DNA of 64,000 nt. It comes from Siccirubricoccus deserti. GTDB taxonomy: Bacteria > Pseudomonadota > Alphaproteobacteria > Acetobacterales > Acetobacteraceae. This document shows, in pieces, positions 46,616 through 55,395 of the stretch (position 1 is its first letter; the number at the start of each line of letters is the position of its first letter). The notes beneath the pieces were generated by a model, which searched no databases, had not been told where the DNA came from, and saw nothing but the letters and a program-made list of their open reading frames with translations. The stretch lies in NCBI RefSeq assembly GCF_014283215.1, contig NZ_JACOMF010000018.1, positions 49,831-113,830 on the forward strand. The letters are read 5' to 3'. The translations under genes were made by a program, and so were the position numbers.

Positions 46616-48271
46616 TCAGCGTGCGCGCGCCGGCGGCGAATCGGCCGGGACGATGCGGATATGCGCATCCTCGTCCTCGGCCGGGCGCCGCGCCGCGGAG
46701 GCGAAGCGCTGCGCCGCCCAGGGCGCGACCTCGAATTGCGTCTCCCGCTCCAGCACCTTGATGCGGCCGATTTCCTGCCGCGTCACATGGCCGCGACGGC
46801 ACAGGAAGGGCAGCACCCAGCGCGGATCGGCATTGCCGTTGCGGCCGAGGTTCATGCGGAACCAGACGCCGGGCTGGCTCCCGTCCTGGCTGCGCTCGCC
46901 AACGCCGCGATCGGCGTTGCTGCGGCCACCGCGGGCGGCCGGGGGGGCGCGCTCGGCCATGGCGGCCAGTTCCTCCGGAGCCGGCAGCGGGGCGCGGAGC
47001 TGGCGGATCAGCGCCGCGGCCAATGCCTCGGCCGGCTGCGTCTCCAGCAGGGTGCGCGCCATGGCGAGGTCATCCTCGGCGGCCTCCTCGGCGACGACCT
47101 CGGCGGCCTGGGCCAGGATGCGGGTGTTGTCCTGCGCCCGGATCGCCTCGGCGGTCGGCGCCGGGCCCCAGCTCGCCTTCACCCGCGCGTCCATCAGCAG
47201 CCGTTCGGCGGCGCGGCGGCGGTTGTGCGGCACCAGCAGCACGCTGGTGCCCTTGCGCCCGGCGCGGCCGGTGCGGCCGGAGCGGTGCAGCAGGGTTTCC
47301 GGGTCGGTCGGCAGTTCGGCGTGGATGACGAGGCCGAGGTCGGGCAGGTCGATGCCGCGCGCCGCCACATCGGTGGCGACGCAGACCCGGGCGCGGCCGT
47401 CGCGCAGGCCCTGCAGGGCGCGGTTGCGCTCGGCCTGCGACAGCTCGCCCGACAGCGCCACGGCGGAGAAGCCACGCTCCACCAGATTGCCGTGCAGCCG
47501 CGCCACCGCAGCGCGGGTGCGGCAGAACACCAGCGCCGCGCGCGCCTCGAAGAAGCGGAGCGCGTTGACCACGGCGCGCTCGGTCTCATGCGGGGCAATC
47601 AGCAGCGCCCGCTGGTCGATGTCGCCGTGCTGCGCGCCCTGGTCGCTGGCGGCGATGCGCAGCGCGTCGCGCTGGTAGGTCTTGGCGATCTGGACAATCG
47701 GCTTCGGCACGGTGGCGGAGAACAGCAAGGTGCGGCGTTCCGCCGGTGTGGTTTCGAGAATCGCCTCCAGCTCCTCGCGGAAGCCGAGGTCGAGCATCTC
47801 GTCCGCCTCGTCCAGCACGACGGCGCGGAGCGCGCCGGGGCGGAGATTGCCGCGCTCCAGATGGTCACGCAGCCGCCCCGGTGTGCCGGCGACGATATGG
47901 GCGCCGCGTTCCAGGGCGCGGCGCTCGGCGATCGGGTCGGTGCCGCCGACGCAGGTGACGATGCGGCCGCCGGCCGGGCCATAGAGCCAAGCCAGCTCGG
48001 TCTGCACCTGCAGCGCCAGCTCGCGGGTCGGCGCCACCACCAGGGCCAGCGGGGCGCCAGCCTGGGGCAGCCGTGTGGCGTCGCCGAGCAGGTCCGCGGC
48101 CATCGCCAGCCCATAGGCGACGGTCTTGCCGGAGCCGGTCTGGGCGGAGACCAGCAGGTCGCGGCCGAGGGTCTCGGGCTGCAGCACCGCCGCCTGGACG
48201 GGGGTGGGCTCGGCATAGCCGCGCTCGGCGAGGGCGGCGAGAAGGGGCGCGGGAAGCGCGGGAAAGGGCAT
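46616..48271 (-). CDS. DEAD-box ATP-dependent RNA helicase (DbpA/DeaD-like)
   Basis: A 551-residue helicase. Motif I is AQTGSGKTVAYGLAMA, Ia APTRELALQVQ, II VLDEADEMLDLGF, III FSATVP, V ATDVAARGIDLPDLG and VI HRSGRTGRAGRKGTS. The C-terminal region after about 430 has RMNLGRNGNADPRWVLPFLC and RQEIGRIKVLERETQFEVAP, matching the DbpA-type RNA-binding domain that targets 23S rRNA in E. coli. ATG at 48271 is chosen; the upstream frame is unconserved. Probably acts in ribosome assembly or RNA decay. Confidence 0.93.
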   Translation of the reverse strand: MPFPALPAPLLAALAERGYAEPTPVQAAVLQPETLGRDLLVSAQTGSGKTVAYGLAMAADLLGDATRLPQAGAPLALVVAPTRELALQVQTELAWLYGPAGGRIVTCVGGTDPIAERRALERGAHIVAGTPGRLRDHLERGNLRPGALRAVVLDEADEMLDLGFREELEAILETTPAERRTLLFSATVPKPIVQIAKTYQRDALRIAASDQGAQHGDIDQRALLIAPHETERAVVNALRFFEARAALVFCRTRAAVARLHGNLVERGFSAVALSGELSQAERNRALQGLRDGRARVCVATDVAARGIDLPDLGLVIHAELPTDPETLLHRSGRTGRAGRKGTSVLLVPHNRRRAAERLLMDARVKASWGPAPTAEAIRAQDNTRILAQAAEVVAEEAAEDDLAMARTLLETQPAEALAAALIRQLRAPLPAPEELAAMAERAPPAARGGRSNADRGVGERSQDGSQPGVWFRMNLGRNGNADPRWVLPFLCRRGHVTRQEIGRIKVLERETQFEVAPWAAQRFASAARRPAEDEDAHIRIVPADSPPARAR

Positions 48272-48478
48272 CAGGACACTCAACTGGAATCGAGGCGGGA
48301 AAGGACAATGGCGCGTCGAAGGAACGCCCTTCGCCGGCCGCGGCTCACCTGGGCCGGTCGCTTCGCGATGAAGCAATCCGACCCCGGCCTGGCACGCTGG
48401 CCGCGTGCATCATGCCTTCGGGGGTTACAGGCTCAAGCGGCAGGCTCCGGGGACGCCTTCGGGGCGCCGGGGTCATGC

Positions 48479-50878
48479 TCAAGCAACAAGGCGAGACTTG
48501 CGGTGCTGGCGCAACACATCCTCGATCCAGCGGTCCAGCCGGGCGGTCTCGGCCATGGCCTCGGCGCGGTCCGGATAGGCGCTGGGGAAGCGCAGCGAAA
48601 GCCAGCGCCAGGCGACCAGACGCTTGTGAGTCTTCTCCGCCCGCTCCAGCTCCTCCCGCCCCGCGCGTTCCGGCGGCGGCAGCCGGCCGGCGGAAGGCGG
48701 CGCGATCGGCCGCGCGGCGCCATGCTCGATCGCCCAGCGGGCAAGGCGGGCGACGCCATTGTCCCGCTCATCCACCGGGCAAAGGGCGTAGGTCCAACGT
48801 TCCAGCAGCGAGAGGCCGGCGACGCCATCGATGGCGGAGGCCACGGCCATCGCCTGGCTCAGATCGGCAAGGCGGTAATTCGGGTCATCGGTCCGCAGCA
48901 CCGCGCGCTTGATCCGTGCCAGCACGCCGAACAGGCTGTCCGAGCCAATCTCCTGTGCCACCGCGGCAACGATATCGGCGTCCGGCTGCACCAGCGGCCG
49001 GGGATCCTCGGGCGCCGTGGGCGGGGCGTTCAGCATGGCACGGATGAACTCCGGGCTGCCGCCGCCGGCCAGCACGCTGACCACGCCCTCCTCAAACCGG
49101 CCGTAGCGGCCGGCACGGCCGCCGATCTGCTTCACCTCCTGGGTATTCAGCTCGCGGCGGCCCTCGCCGTCGAATTTGCGCAGGGTGGAGAAGACCACCC
49201 GGCGGATCGGCAGGTTCAGCCCCATGCCGATGGCATCGGTGGCCACCAGGATCTCGGCGTCCCCATCGCGGAAGCGCTGCGCCTCGGCCCGCCGCACCTC
49301 GGGGCTGAGCGCGCCATAGACCACGGCCACCCGCTTGCCGCGCCGCACCAGCTCAGCCCGGAGGTCCAGTACCTCACGGCGGGAGAAGGCGACCAGCGCA
49401 TCGCCGGCGCGGAGGTCGGCCAGCGGCACCGCGGCTTTCGCGGCGACCAGCGGGCTTTTCCGCTCGAGGCTCACCTCCTCCAGCGGGTCGCCGCAGAGGG
49501 TGGCGATGCGGCGGACCAAGGTGGCGCTTTCCGGCGCGCCGAGGATGAAGACGTTGCGGGCCGGGGCGCCCATGATGGCGGCAGTCCAGGCGGCACCGCG
49601 GTCGCGGTCCCCCAGCATCTGCGCCTCGTCGATCAGCGCCACGTCCACCGGCAGGTGGAAGGGGCACATCTCGACGGTGGCGGCGAGGTGGCGAGCGCCC
49701 GGGGTGGGCATCCGCTCCTCGCCGGTGGAGAGGGAGGTGGGCACGCCGCGGGTGGTCAGCGCCTCGCGAAACTCATGTGCCAGCAGCCGCAGCGGGGCCA
49801 GCGCCATGCCGCATTCGGCGGCGGCAAGCCGGTCCAACGCGGTGTGGCTCTTGCCGGAATTGGTCGGGCCGGTGATCAGGGTCAGCCGGCGATCGAGCGC
49901 CCGGGCGGTGGCGAAATGCCCGGCGTAGCGGTCCAGCGCGGCGACCCGGGCGATGGCGGCATTGCCGGCCCGGCTGCCCTTGCCGACAACCGCCGGGGCG
50001 GCCGGCTTCGCCTGTTTCCGCCAGCCGTCGACGGCGGGGCGCAGCAGGGCCAGCTCGGCCGGGTCGAACTCCCATTTCTCCCGTCCGCCCTTGGCCGGGA
50101 TGCGGCGGGCGACGGGCAGCAGCCCCTCGGCAATCCAGCGCAGCGCCTCCTTCTCGGAGCAGCCGAGCAGGCCCGGCACGGCGCGGAACTCGACCAGGCT
50201 GCGCTCCCAGGCGCGCAGCCGCTGGACCTCCGCCCGGCGCTTCTCCCGCGCCGCGGTCTCGGCATCGCGCTGCTCGCGCCGGCGGCGGGTCTCGAGGGCG
50301 CCGGTGCGATCGAGGAAATCGACCGCGGCGTCGGCGGAGAGGCCGAAGGCGGCGGCGATCTCGGCGGCCAGGGCGGCGTGGCGGTCGGGCGAGAGGCTGC
50401 CAGTGCCGGCCTCGGCCAGATCCGCGGTCACCGCCTCCAGCGCCGCCTCAGGCGTCGGGCCCAGGGCGCGGAAGCGCTGGGCCAGCGCAGCATCCAGCGC
50501 CGCCAGCAGGGTGGCATCGGCGGGCTCCAGCTCGGCGATGGCACCGGCGGCGCGTTCGTTGTCGGCGCGGCGCACCCAGGGGCGACCGGCGCGATTCGCC
50601 AGATCATTCAGCCGGGCGATCCAGGCACGGCGGCGGACCTCCACCAAGGCGGCATGGACCGCCTCGGCATCGGCCGGCATGCGGCGCTCCACCCGGCGGA
50701 TCAGCGCGGGCATCTCGCGGCTCTCGATGGCGAAACCGGCGGCGAGGATCGCGGCCTCGGCAGGCGAAATGGCGCGCATCGGACCTTCGGCGAGGTCCGC
50801 CATTGCGCCGGGGGCAAGATTCAAAATCACAAACTCCGCATGCCCGAAACGTTCAGGCACGCATGCAGGGACGGACAT
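48479..50878 (-). CDS. SUV3-type superfamily 2 RNA helicase
   Basis: A 799-residue helicase related to the mitochondrial SUV3 protein. A long N-terminal region (about 330 residues) with a charged coiled segment (RRRREQRDAETAAREKRRAE) precedes the helicase core: Walker A ITGPTNSGKSHTALDRLAAA near residue 337, motif II ALIDEAQMLGDRDRGAAWTA near 416, LSTGEERM, and the distinctive EVKQIGGRAGRYGRFEEGVV near 583. SUV3 acts with an exoribonuclease in mitochondrial RNA decay; alphaproteobacterial homologues are the presumed ancestors, with uncertain roles. ATG at 50878 fits the divergent arrangement with the DMT gene. Confidence 0.88.
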   Translation of the reverse strand: MSVPACVPERFGHAEFVILNLAPGAMADLAEGPMRAISPAEAAILAAGFAIESREMPALIRRVERRMPADAEAVHAALVEVRRRAWIARLNDLANRAGRPWVRRADNERAAGAIAELEPADATLLAALDAALAQRFRALGPTPEAALEAVTADLAEAGTGSLSPDRHAALAAEIAAAFGLSADAAVDFLDRTGALETRRRREQRDAETAAREKRRAEVQRLRAWERSLVEFRAVPGLLGCSEKEALRWIAEGLLPVARRIPAKGGREKWEFDPAELALLRPAVDGWRKQAKPAAPAVVGKGSRAGNAAIARVAALDRYAGHFATARALDRRLTLITGPTNSGKSHTALDRLAAAECGMALAPLRLLAHEFREALTTRGVPTSLSTGEERMPTPGARHLAATVEMCPFHLPVDVALIDEAQMLGDRDRGAAWTAAIMGAPARNVFILGAPESATLVRRIATLCGDPLEEVSLERKSPLVAAKAAVPLADLRAGDALVAFSRREVLDLRAELVRRGKRVAVVYGALSPEVRRAEAQRFRDGDAEILVATDAIGMGLNLPIRRVVFSTLRKFDGEGRRELNTQEVKQIGGRAGRYGRFEEGVVSVLAGGGSPEFIRAMLNAPPTAPEDPRPLVQPDADIVAAVAQEIGSDSLFGVLARIKRAVLRTDDPNYRLADLSQAMAVASAIDGVAGLSLLERWTYALCPVDERDNGVARLARWAIEHGAARPIAPPSAGRLPPPERAGREELERAEKTHKRLVAWRWLSLRFPSAYPDRAEAMAETARLDRWIEDVLRQHRKSRLVA

Positions 50879-51029
50879 GGGACATGCCGGCTGCCGCCCT
50901 TCTAGGCGATCCGGGGCAAAAGCGGCACCCCTTCCGGCACATGCCACATATGGTGGCAACGCGGCCGATTGCCAGCCGTCCTCGCCTGGCTCATCGTGAT
51001 GCAGCGCAGCAAGGAGGTTTCAAGGCCGC

Positions 51030-51950
51030 GTGGAAACCAGGTCCCGGGCGGCCCAGCCGCTGACCGCCCAGCCGCTGACCGCACAAAGGCATGTCGTCCT
51101 CGGCATCCTGTTCATGTGCTCGACGGCGCTGTTCTTCCCGCTCATGGGCGGCTTCGCCAAGCTGCTGGGCGCGGAATATTCCTCCCTGCAGGTGTCCTGG
51201 GCGCGCGGCTTCGGCCATATCCTGTTCATGCTGGCGGCCTTCCTGCCGCGGCACGGGCTTGGCCTGCTGCGGACCAGGCGGCCGGTGATCCAGCTGCTGC
51301 GGTCGGTGACGCTGTTCACCTCCAACCTGTCGCATTTCTTCGCCATTATCTTCATCCCGCTGGCCAAGGCCGCCTCGATCAGCATGACCGCGCCGCTGAT
51401 CGTCGCCCTGCTGGCCTGGCCGATGCTGGGGGAGCGCACCACCCCGGCCCGGGTGGCGGCGCTGCTGGTCGGCTTCATCGGGGTCCTGGTGGTGATCCGC
51501 CCGGGGACCGAGGTGTTCCACTGGGCCTCGCTCTTCGTGCTGCTCAGCGCCACCAGCTACGCGGTCTACCAGATCATGACCCGGCACGTGGCGGCGGTGG
51601 ACAGCCCGGAGACCTCGGCCATCTGGTCCTCGGCGATCGGCGCCTTCGGGATGCTGCTGGTCATCCCCTTCGTCTGGAAGACCCCCCACAGCCTGGCGCA
51701 CATCGCGATGTTCGCCGGCATGGGGGTGCTGGGGGCGATCGGCCACTACTGCGTGGCACGGGCACTGAACTACGCCCCGGCCAACATCGTCTCGCCCTTC
51801 CAGTACTGCCAGCTGATCGGCTCGGTGACGATCGGCTGGCTGATGTTCGGCGACTGGCCCGACCTCCCCACCTGGGTGGGGGCGGCGATCATCGTCGCCG
51901 CCGGGCTATGGATCGGCTGGAGCCAGACCCGGCCGCGCGGGGCGCGGTAG
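51030..51950 (+). CDS. DMT-superfamily (EamA) transporter
   Basis: A 306-residue protein with ten predicted membrane segments in two EamA repeats, the first beginning VVLGILFMCSTALFFPLMGG and the second LFVLLSATSYAVYQIMTRHV. The conserved RARSL-like segment appears as QVSWARGFGHILFML and ALLAWPMLGERTTPARVAALL closes the first repeat. These carriers usually export amino acids, nucleosides or other metabolites. GTG at 51030 is preceded by AAGGAGG at 51011-51017. An odd duplication AQPLTAQPLTAQ is near the N-terminus. Confidence 0.9.
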   Translation: METRSRAAQPLTAQPLTAQRHVVLGILFMCSTALFFPLMGGFAKLLGAEYSSLQVSWARGFGHILFMLAAFLPRHGLGLLRTRRPVIQLLRSVTLFTSNLSHFFAIIFIPLAKAASISMTAPLIVALLAWPMLGERTTPARVAALLVGFIGVLVVIRPGTEVFHWASLFVLLSATSYAVYQIMTRHVAAVDSPETSAIWSSAIGAFGMLLVIPFVWKTPHSLAHIAMFAGMGVLGAIGHYCVARALNYAPANIVSPFQYCQLIGSVTIGWLMFGDWPDLPTWVGAAIIVAAGLWIGWSQTRPRGAR

Positions 51951-51954
51951 AGCG

Positions 51955-52013
51955 CATTCCGTTCAGCCCGCTTCCTGAACGGAGCAATTTGCCCGCAAAC
52001 CTGAAGCAGAAGC
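51955..52013 (+). repeat. Palindromic intergenic element (CCGTTCAG/CTGAACGG)
   Basis: CCGTTCAG and CTGAACGG, separated by 8 nt, form a perfect inverted repeat at about 51959-51982, followed by GAGCAATTTGCC. It follows the DMT transporter gene and lacks a T-run. The word composition resembles the 46521 element and suggests a family of small palindromic repeats. Confidence 0.5.
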
Positions 52014-52051
52014 GGTTTCCTCGGGCCAGGTCGAACGGCAACCGCGCCAGA

Positions 52052-52572
52052 TCAGACCAAGGCCTGGTACACCAGATGCCGCAGCACGTAGCGCGCCTGC
52101 AGCCGTCCCGCCGGCGCCTGCATCATCGGCACGGCGAACAGCTCCTCCACCGGATCGACCCAGAAAAAGGTGCCATAGGCGCCGCCCCAGTACTGGTCGC
52201 CGACGCTGCCCGGCAGCGGGTTGCGCCCCGCCTCGGTGCGGACCCAGAAGCCGAGGCCGAAGCCCTGACCCATCTCCGGCGTCGGCGCCAGCGCGCCGAA
52301 CCGGGCCGGCGTGCCCGGGCCATAGCCGATCCCCGGCGGCAGATGGTTCGCCCGCATCAGCGCGATGGTGCTGCGGGAGGCGACGCGCAGCTCCTCGGTC
52401 TGGCTCCTGTCGAGCAGCGTCTGGCAGAAGCGGGCATAATCCGCCGCGGTGCTGACCATGCCACCACCGCCGGAGAATCAGGAGGGCCGCACCAGCGGGT
52501 CGCGCAGCGGCGGGCGGCGGCCAGTGGCGCGGTACCCCCGGCAAGCCGCAACGCGGCGCGGCGATCGAACAT
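52052..52572 (-). pseudogene. Broken serine hydrolase (class C beta-lactamase-like)
   Basis: The 3' part (52052-52459) encodes MVSTAADYARFCQTLLDRS, then GVGFGLGFWVRTE-like and GDQYWGGAYGTFFWVDPVEE, the C-terminal portion of beta-lactamase-related serine hydrolases. Upstream, the same frame reads PLRDPLVRPS, a TGA stop, then FSGGGG, which is the normal lead-in to MVSTAADY. The start of a Tat-like signal (MFDRRAALRLAGGTA) lies at 52572 in another frame. The catalytic SxxK and YxN regions between signal and C-terminus are absent. So a large deletion, a frameshift and an in-frame stop have destroyed the gene. Confidence 0.8.
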
Positions 52573-52664
52573 GGCGGTTCCTTCCCTCGCGGCCCGGCTT
52601 CGCGGCCGGTGCGGGGGAGGCTACGCCCCGTACAAGCGCGAAGGGAAGCGGTAGCGGAAGCGCC

Positions 52665-53381
52665 TCAAACCTGCAGGAACGCCATCCGGTCGGCTTCCAG
52701 CACCAGGCAGGTCAGCTCCCGCCCGAACACCGCGCCGGTGTCGATGCCGATCCGGTTGGCCTTCACCACCGGCCCGCGCGAGGGCGAATGGCCATGCACC
52801 ACCACCGCGCCGAACTCCGCCTCCGAGTTCAGGAAGGCGTGGCGGATGCGCAGCAGGTCTTCGGGGTCCTGGCGGTCCAGCGGCACGCCCGGCCGTACCC
52901 CGGCATGGACGAAGAGGTAGCCGCCGAGCGCATGCCGCAGGGCCAGGTCGCGGACGAACCCGATCTGCGCCGCCGGGATGCCGGCGGCCCAGCCGGCCGG
53001 ATCGGCATCGGCGTCGAGGCCCCAGCTCGCCAGCGCCTCCCGCCCACCATGGAAGCGCCAGTCGGTGATGGCAGCCCGTTCGCCGGCCAGCGCGTCCAGC
53101 ATGGTGCGTTCGTGGTTGCCCATCAGGTTCACCGTCGCCACCCCGGGCAGTGGCGGCCCGGCGGCAAGGCGGGCGAGCACGCCGGCGCTGTCCGGCCCGC
53201 GGTCCACATAGTCGCCGATGTGCAACAGCAACGGCTGCGCCACCGGCCGGGCTTCGAGGTCGGCCGCGATCAGGCCATGCAGCGCGGCCAGCCGCGCGTC
53301 GCAGCCATGGATATCGCCGATGGCATAGACCCGGTGCCCGGCGGGCAAGCTCGCCGGGGCGGGCTGGAATTCAGGGGTCAC
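52665..53381 (-). CDS. Calcineurin-like metallophosphoesterase (PrpA/ApaH-like)
   Basis: A 238-residue phosphatase with all metal-binding motifs: AIGDIHGCDARLAALHGLIA, HIGDYVDRGPDSAGVLARLA, VNLMGNHERTMLDALAGE, LFVHAGVRPGVPLDRQDPED and VVVHGHSPS. The combination is that of serine/threonine protein phosphatase or diadenosine-tetraphosphatase-like enzymes; which activity it has is open. No signal peptide. Its ATG overlaps the stop of the small upstream gene (ATGA). Confidence 0.92.
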   Translation of the reverse strand: MTPEFQPAPASLPAGHRVYAIGDIHGCDARLAALHGLIAADLEARPVAQPLLLHIGDYVDRGPDSAGVLARLAAGPPLPGVATVNLMGNHERTMLDALAGERAAITDWRFHGGREALASWGLDADADPAGWAAGIPAAQIGFVRDLALRHALGGYLFVHAGVRPGVPLDRQDPEDLLRIRHAFLNSEAEFGAVVVHGHSPSRGPVVKANRIGIDTGAVFGRELTCLVLEADRMAFLQV

Positions 53382-53533
53382 TCCAGGCTCGGCCCCATTG
53401 CCACCATGCGCTCGTTCATCCGGGGCTCATAGCGCAGACCATGCCGCGCCGCCCAGACGTTCTGCGCCCGGATGAGCGGGATCAGCGTCATCATCGCAAG
53501 CATGAGCACCTGTCCACGCCACGCGGCCCGCAC
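53378..53533 (-). CDS. Small hypothetical protein, 51 aa
   Basis: A GTG at 53533 opens a 51-residue frame with a hydrophobic middle (VLMLAMMTLIPLIRAQNVWA) and a basic-polar end (ARHGLRYEPRMNERMVAMG). The stop overlaps the ATG of the phosphatase gene by 4 nt, the same coupling used throughout this genome, which is the main reason for believing it. I do not recognise a family. Confidence 0.45.
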   Translation of the reverse strand: MRAAWRGQVLMLAMMTLIPLIRAQNVWAARHGLRYEPRMNERMVAMGPSLE

Positions 53534-53676
53534 GCGGTTCCACCTCCCGGTTGCGAATCGTGACGCTGACCGCAGCGCGAACACAAGCCCAAGCGGCAAC
53601 CGGGCATGGGGTCCTGGCCAAGCCGCGCCGCCCGTGCCAGGAATTCGGCTCGGATTGTCCAATGGGGGAAACGCGG

Positions 53677-54135
53677 ATGCTCGAGGTGGAGACAGTCGAG
53701 GCGCTGAAGGCGCATATCGGCAAGAAGCTTGGCACCAGCGACTGGCTGGTGGTCGACCAGAAGATGATCGACCAGTTCGCCGAGGCGACCGGCGACCACC
53801 AATGGATCCACATCGATGTGGAGCGGGCGAAGAAGGAGATGCCGGGCGGCAAGACCATCGCCCATGGCTACCTCACCCTGTCGCTGCTGCCGAAGCTCAA
53901 CCAGGGCATCTTCCGCGTCACCAAGCGCAAGCGGGGCGTGAACTACGGCTCCAACAAGGTGCGCTTCACCGCGCCGGTGCCGGCGGGGTCCCGGGTACGC
54001 GGGCATCTGACGCTGAAGGGCATCGAAGACCTCGGCAAGGGCTGCTCGCGGCTGACGATGGAGGCGAGCATCGAGGTGGAGGGGAATGAGCGGCCGGCGC
54101 TGGTCGCCGAGACCTTGTCGCTGGTCTACGAGTAG
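53677..54135 (+). CDS. MaoC-like (hotdog-fold) dehydratase
   Basis: A 152-residue single-hotdog protein. The hydratase signature is FAEATGDHQWIHIDVERAKK, with catalytic Asp and His, and GKTIAHGYLTLSLLPKLNQG follows; GVNYGSNKVRFTAPVPAGSR completes the fold. It is closest to MaoC/NodN-type enoyl-CoA hydratases acting on medium acyl-CoAs. ATG at 53677 has GGGGGAA at 53664-53670; ATG at 53662 is an alternative. It stands alone before a pair of hairpins. Confidence 0.92.
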   Translation: MLEVETVEALKAHIGKKLGTSDWLVVDQKMIDQFAEATGDHQWIHIDVERAKKEMPGGKTIAHGYLTLSLLPKLNQGIFRVTKRKRGVNYGSNKVRFTAPVPAGSRVRGHLTLKGIEDLGKGCSRLTMEASIEVEGNERPALVAETLSLVYE

Positions 54136-54143
54136 CGGGTATT

Positions 54144-54200
54144 CCGAGAGGGGCTTCGCCCCTCTCGGGTTCTCCCCACCAAAGGCCGAAGGGCCTTTGG
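54144..54200. terminator. Tandem hairpins between convergent genes
   Basis: Two perfect stems follow the MaoC gene: CCGAGAGGGG (54144-54153) / CCCCTCTCGG (54159-54168), and CCAAAGGCC (54179-54187) / GGCCTTTGG (54192-54200). They sit directly before the stop of the convergent enolase-superfamily gene, so they could end both transcripts. Confidence 0.65.
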
Positions 54201-54210
54201 CAGCCGGGAG

Positions 54211-55332
54211 TCAGGCGGTTGCCGAGGCGATGGTGAATTTCGCCACCGCCGCCGCATCCAGGGTGATGCCGAATCCGGGGCGGTCGGGCACCGCCAGCAT
54301 GCCGTCCTTGGGACGCGGTGCATCGGGCAGCAGATGCGGCCAGAGCGGGTCGCGCGCCGGGTCGGCGAAGCATTCCACGCAGATACCATGCGGGATCGCC
54401 GCCAGCATATGGGCAGCGATCTGCGGCTCCTCGTGATGCGCCATGCGCACATCGACCAGCCCGCAGGCCGCCGCGGCCCGCCGCCATTCGGTGATGCCGC
54501 CGGCCTCGGAGGCATCGAAATTCACGATATCCACCGCCCCCGCATCCAGCAGGCGGCGCACGCCATGGGCGCTGTACTCGCTCTGCCCGGCATTGACCGG
54601 GATCCGGGTGGCGCGGCGCACCTCCGCCATGCCACGGGCCTCGTCGTACCAGTGGCAGGGCTCCTCGAACCAGGCGATGGGCAGTTCCTCGATGAGGCGG
54701 GCGAAGCGGATGGCATCCGCCGTGCTCCAGCCACGGTTGGCATCTACCGCGATCATGAAGCCCGGGCCGGCGCCATCCACTGCCGCCCGCACCCGCTCGG
54801 CATCCCGCTCCGGCGCCAGGCCGCCGACCTTCACCTTGCAGCCGCCCATCTCCCACAGCCGGAGCTGCTCCATCTCCTTGGCCAGGTCGAGCAGCGTCTT
54901 GCCCTCGGCGTAATAGCCGCCGATGGAGATGATTGGCAGCGCGCTGCGGTAGCCGCCGAGCAGCTGCCGCACCGAAAGCCCGGCGCGCTTGCCCAGCAGG
55001 TCCCACACCGCGGTATCGACGCAGGCGATCGCCTCCATCGCCAGCTTGCGGTCGCGGTTGGGGATGGTGACGGCATGGGCCCGCGCCCAGATCCGCTCAT
55101 AGGCGGTGGCATCCTCGCCGATGATCAGCGGCGCGATCTCCTCGGTGATGAGGCGGACGATCTCCGGGCCATGCTCGCGGTTGTCGCCGTTGTAGACCTC
55201 GCTCACCAGCCCGCCCGCGGCGTGGATGCGGGTGATGACGGCGCAGCGGGTGGTCATGGCATAGACGCTGCCGGCGAAGCGCCGTGGCAGTGGAATCTCG
55301 ATGGCGATGGCCTCGACGCGCTCGATCCGCAT
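54211..55332 (-). CDS. Mandelate racemase / muconate lactonizing enzyme family protein
   Basis: A 373-residue enolase-superfamily enzyme. The catalytic K-x-K is Lys166/Lys168 (KVKVG), Mg ligands are Asp197 (AVDANRGW), Glu223 (FEEP) and Glu252 (GQSE), and His300 in MAHHEEPQIAAHML is in place for the mandelate-racemase subgroup. Substrates of this subgroup are sugar acids or alpha-hydroxy acids; the specificity here is unknown. It is divergent from an ArgH-like lyase, with 63 bp between starts, and the two may share control. Confidence 0.93.
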   Translation of the reverse strand: MRIERVEAIAIEIPLPRRFAGSVYAMTTRCAVITRIHAAGGLVSEVYNGDNREHGPEIVRLITEEIAPLIIGEDATAYERIWARAHAVTIPNRDRKLAMEAIACVDTAVWDLLGKRAGLSVRQLLGGYRSALPIISIGGYYAEGKTLLDLAKEMEQLRLWEMGGCKVKVGGLAPERDAERVRAAVDGAGPGFMIAVDANRGWSTADAIRFARLIEELPIAWFEEPCHWYDEARGMAEVRRATRIPVNAGQSEYSAHGVRRLLDAGAVDIVNFDASEAGGITEWRRAAAACGLVDVRMAHHEEPQIAAHMLAAIPHGICVECFADPARDPLWPHLLPDAPRPKDGMLAVPDRPGFGITLDAAAVAKFTIASATA

Positions 55333-55395
55333 GGCGCTTCCTCCCTTTGCCCCCTAGCCTTCCCCCGAATTCGCCGAACGACAAGGGAGGATGCC

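Noticed and set aside
46586..50905. A 1439-codon plus-strand open frame
   Set aside because: It is antisense to two clear helicase genes, is rich in Arg/Gly/His/Gln, and has no family likeness; high GC leaves shadow frames open.
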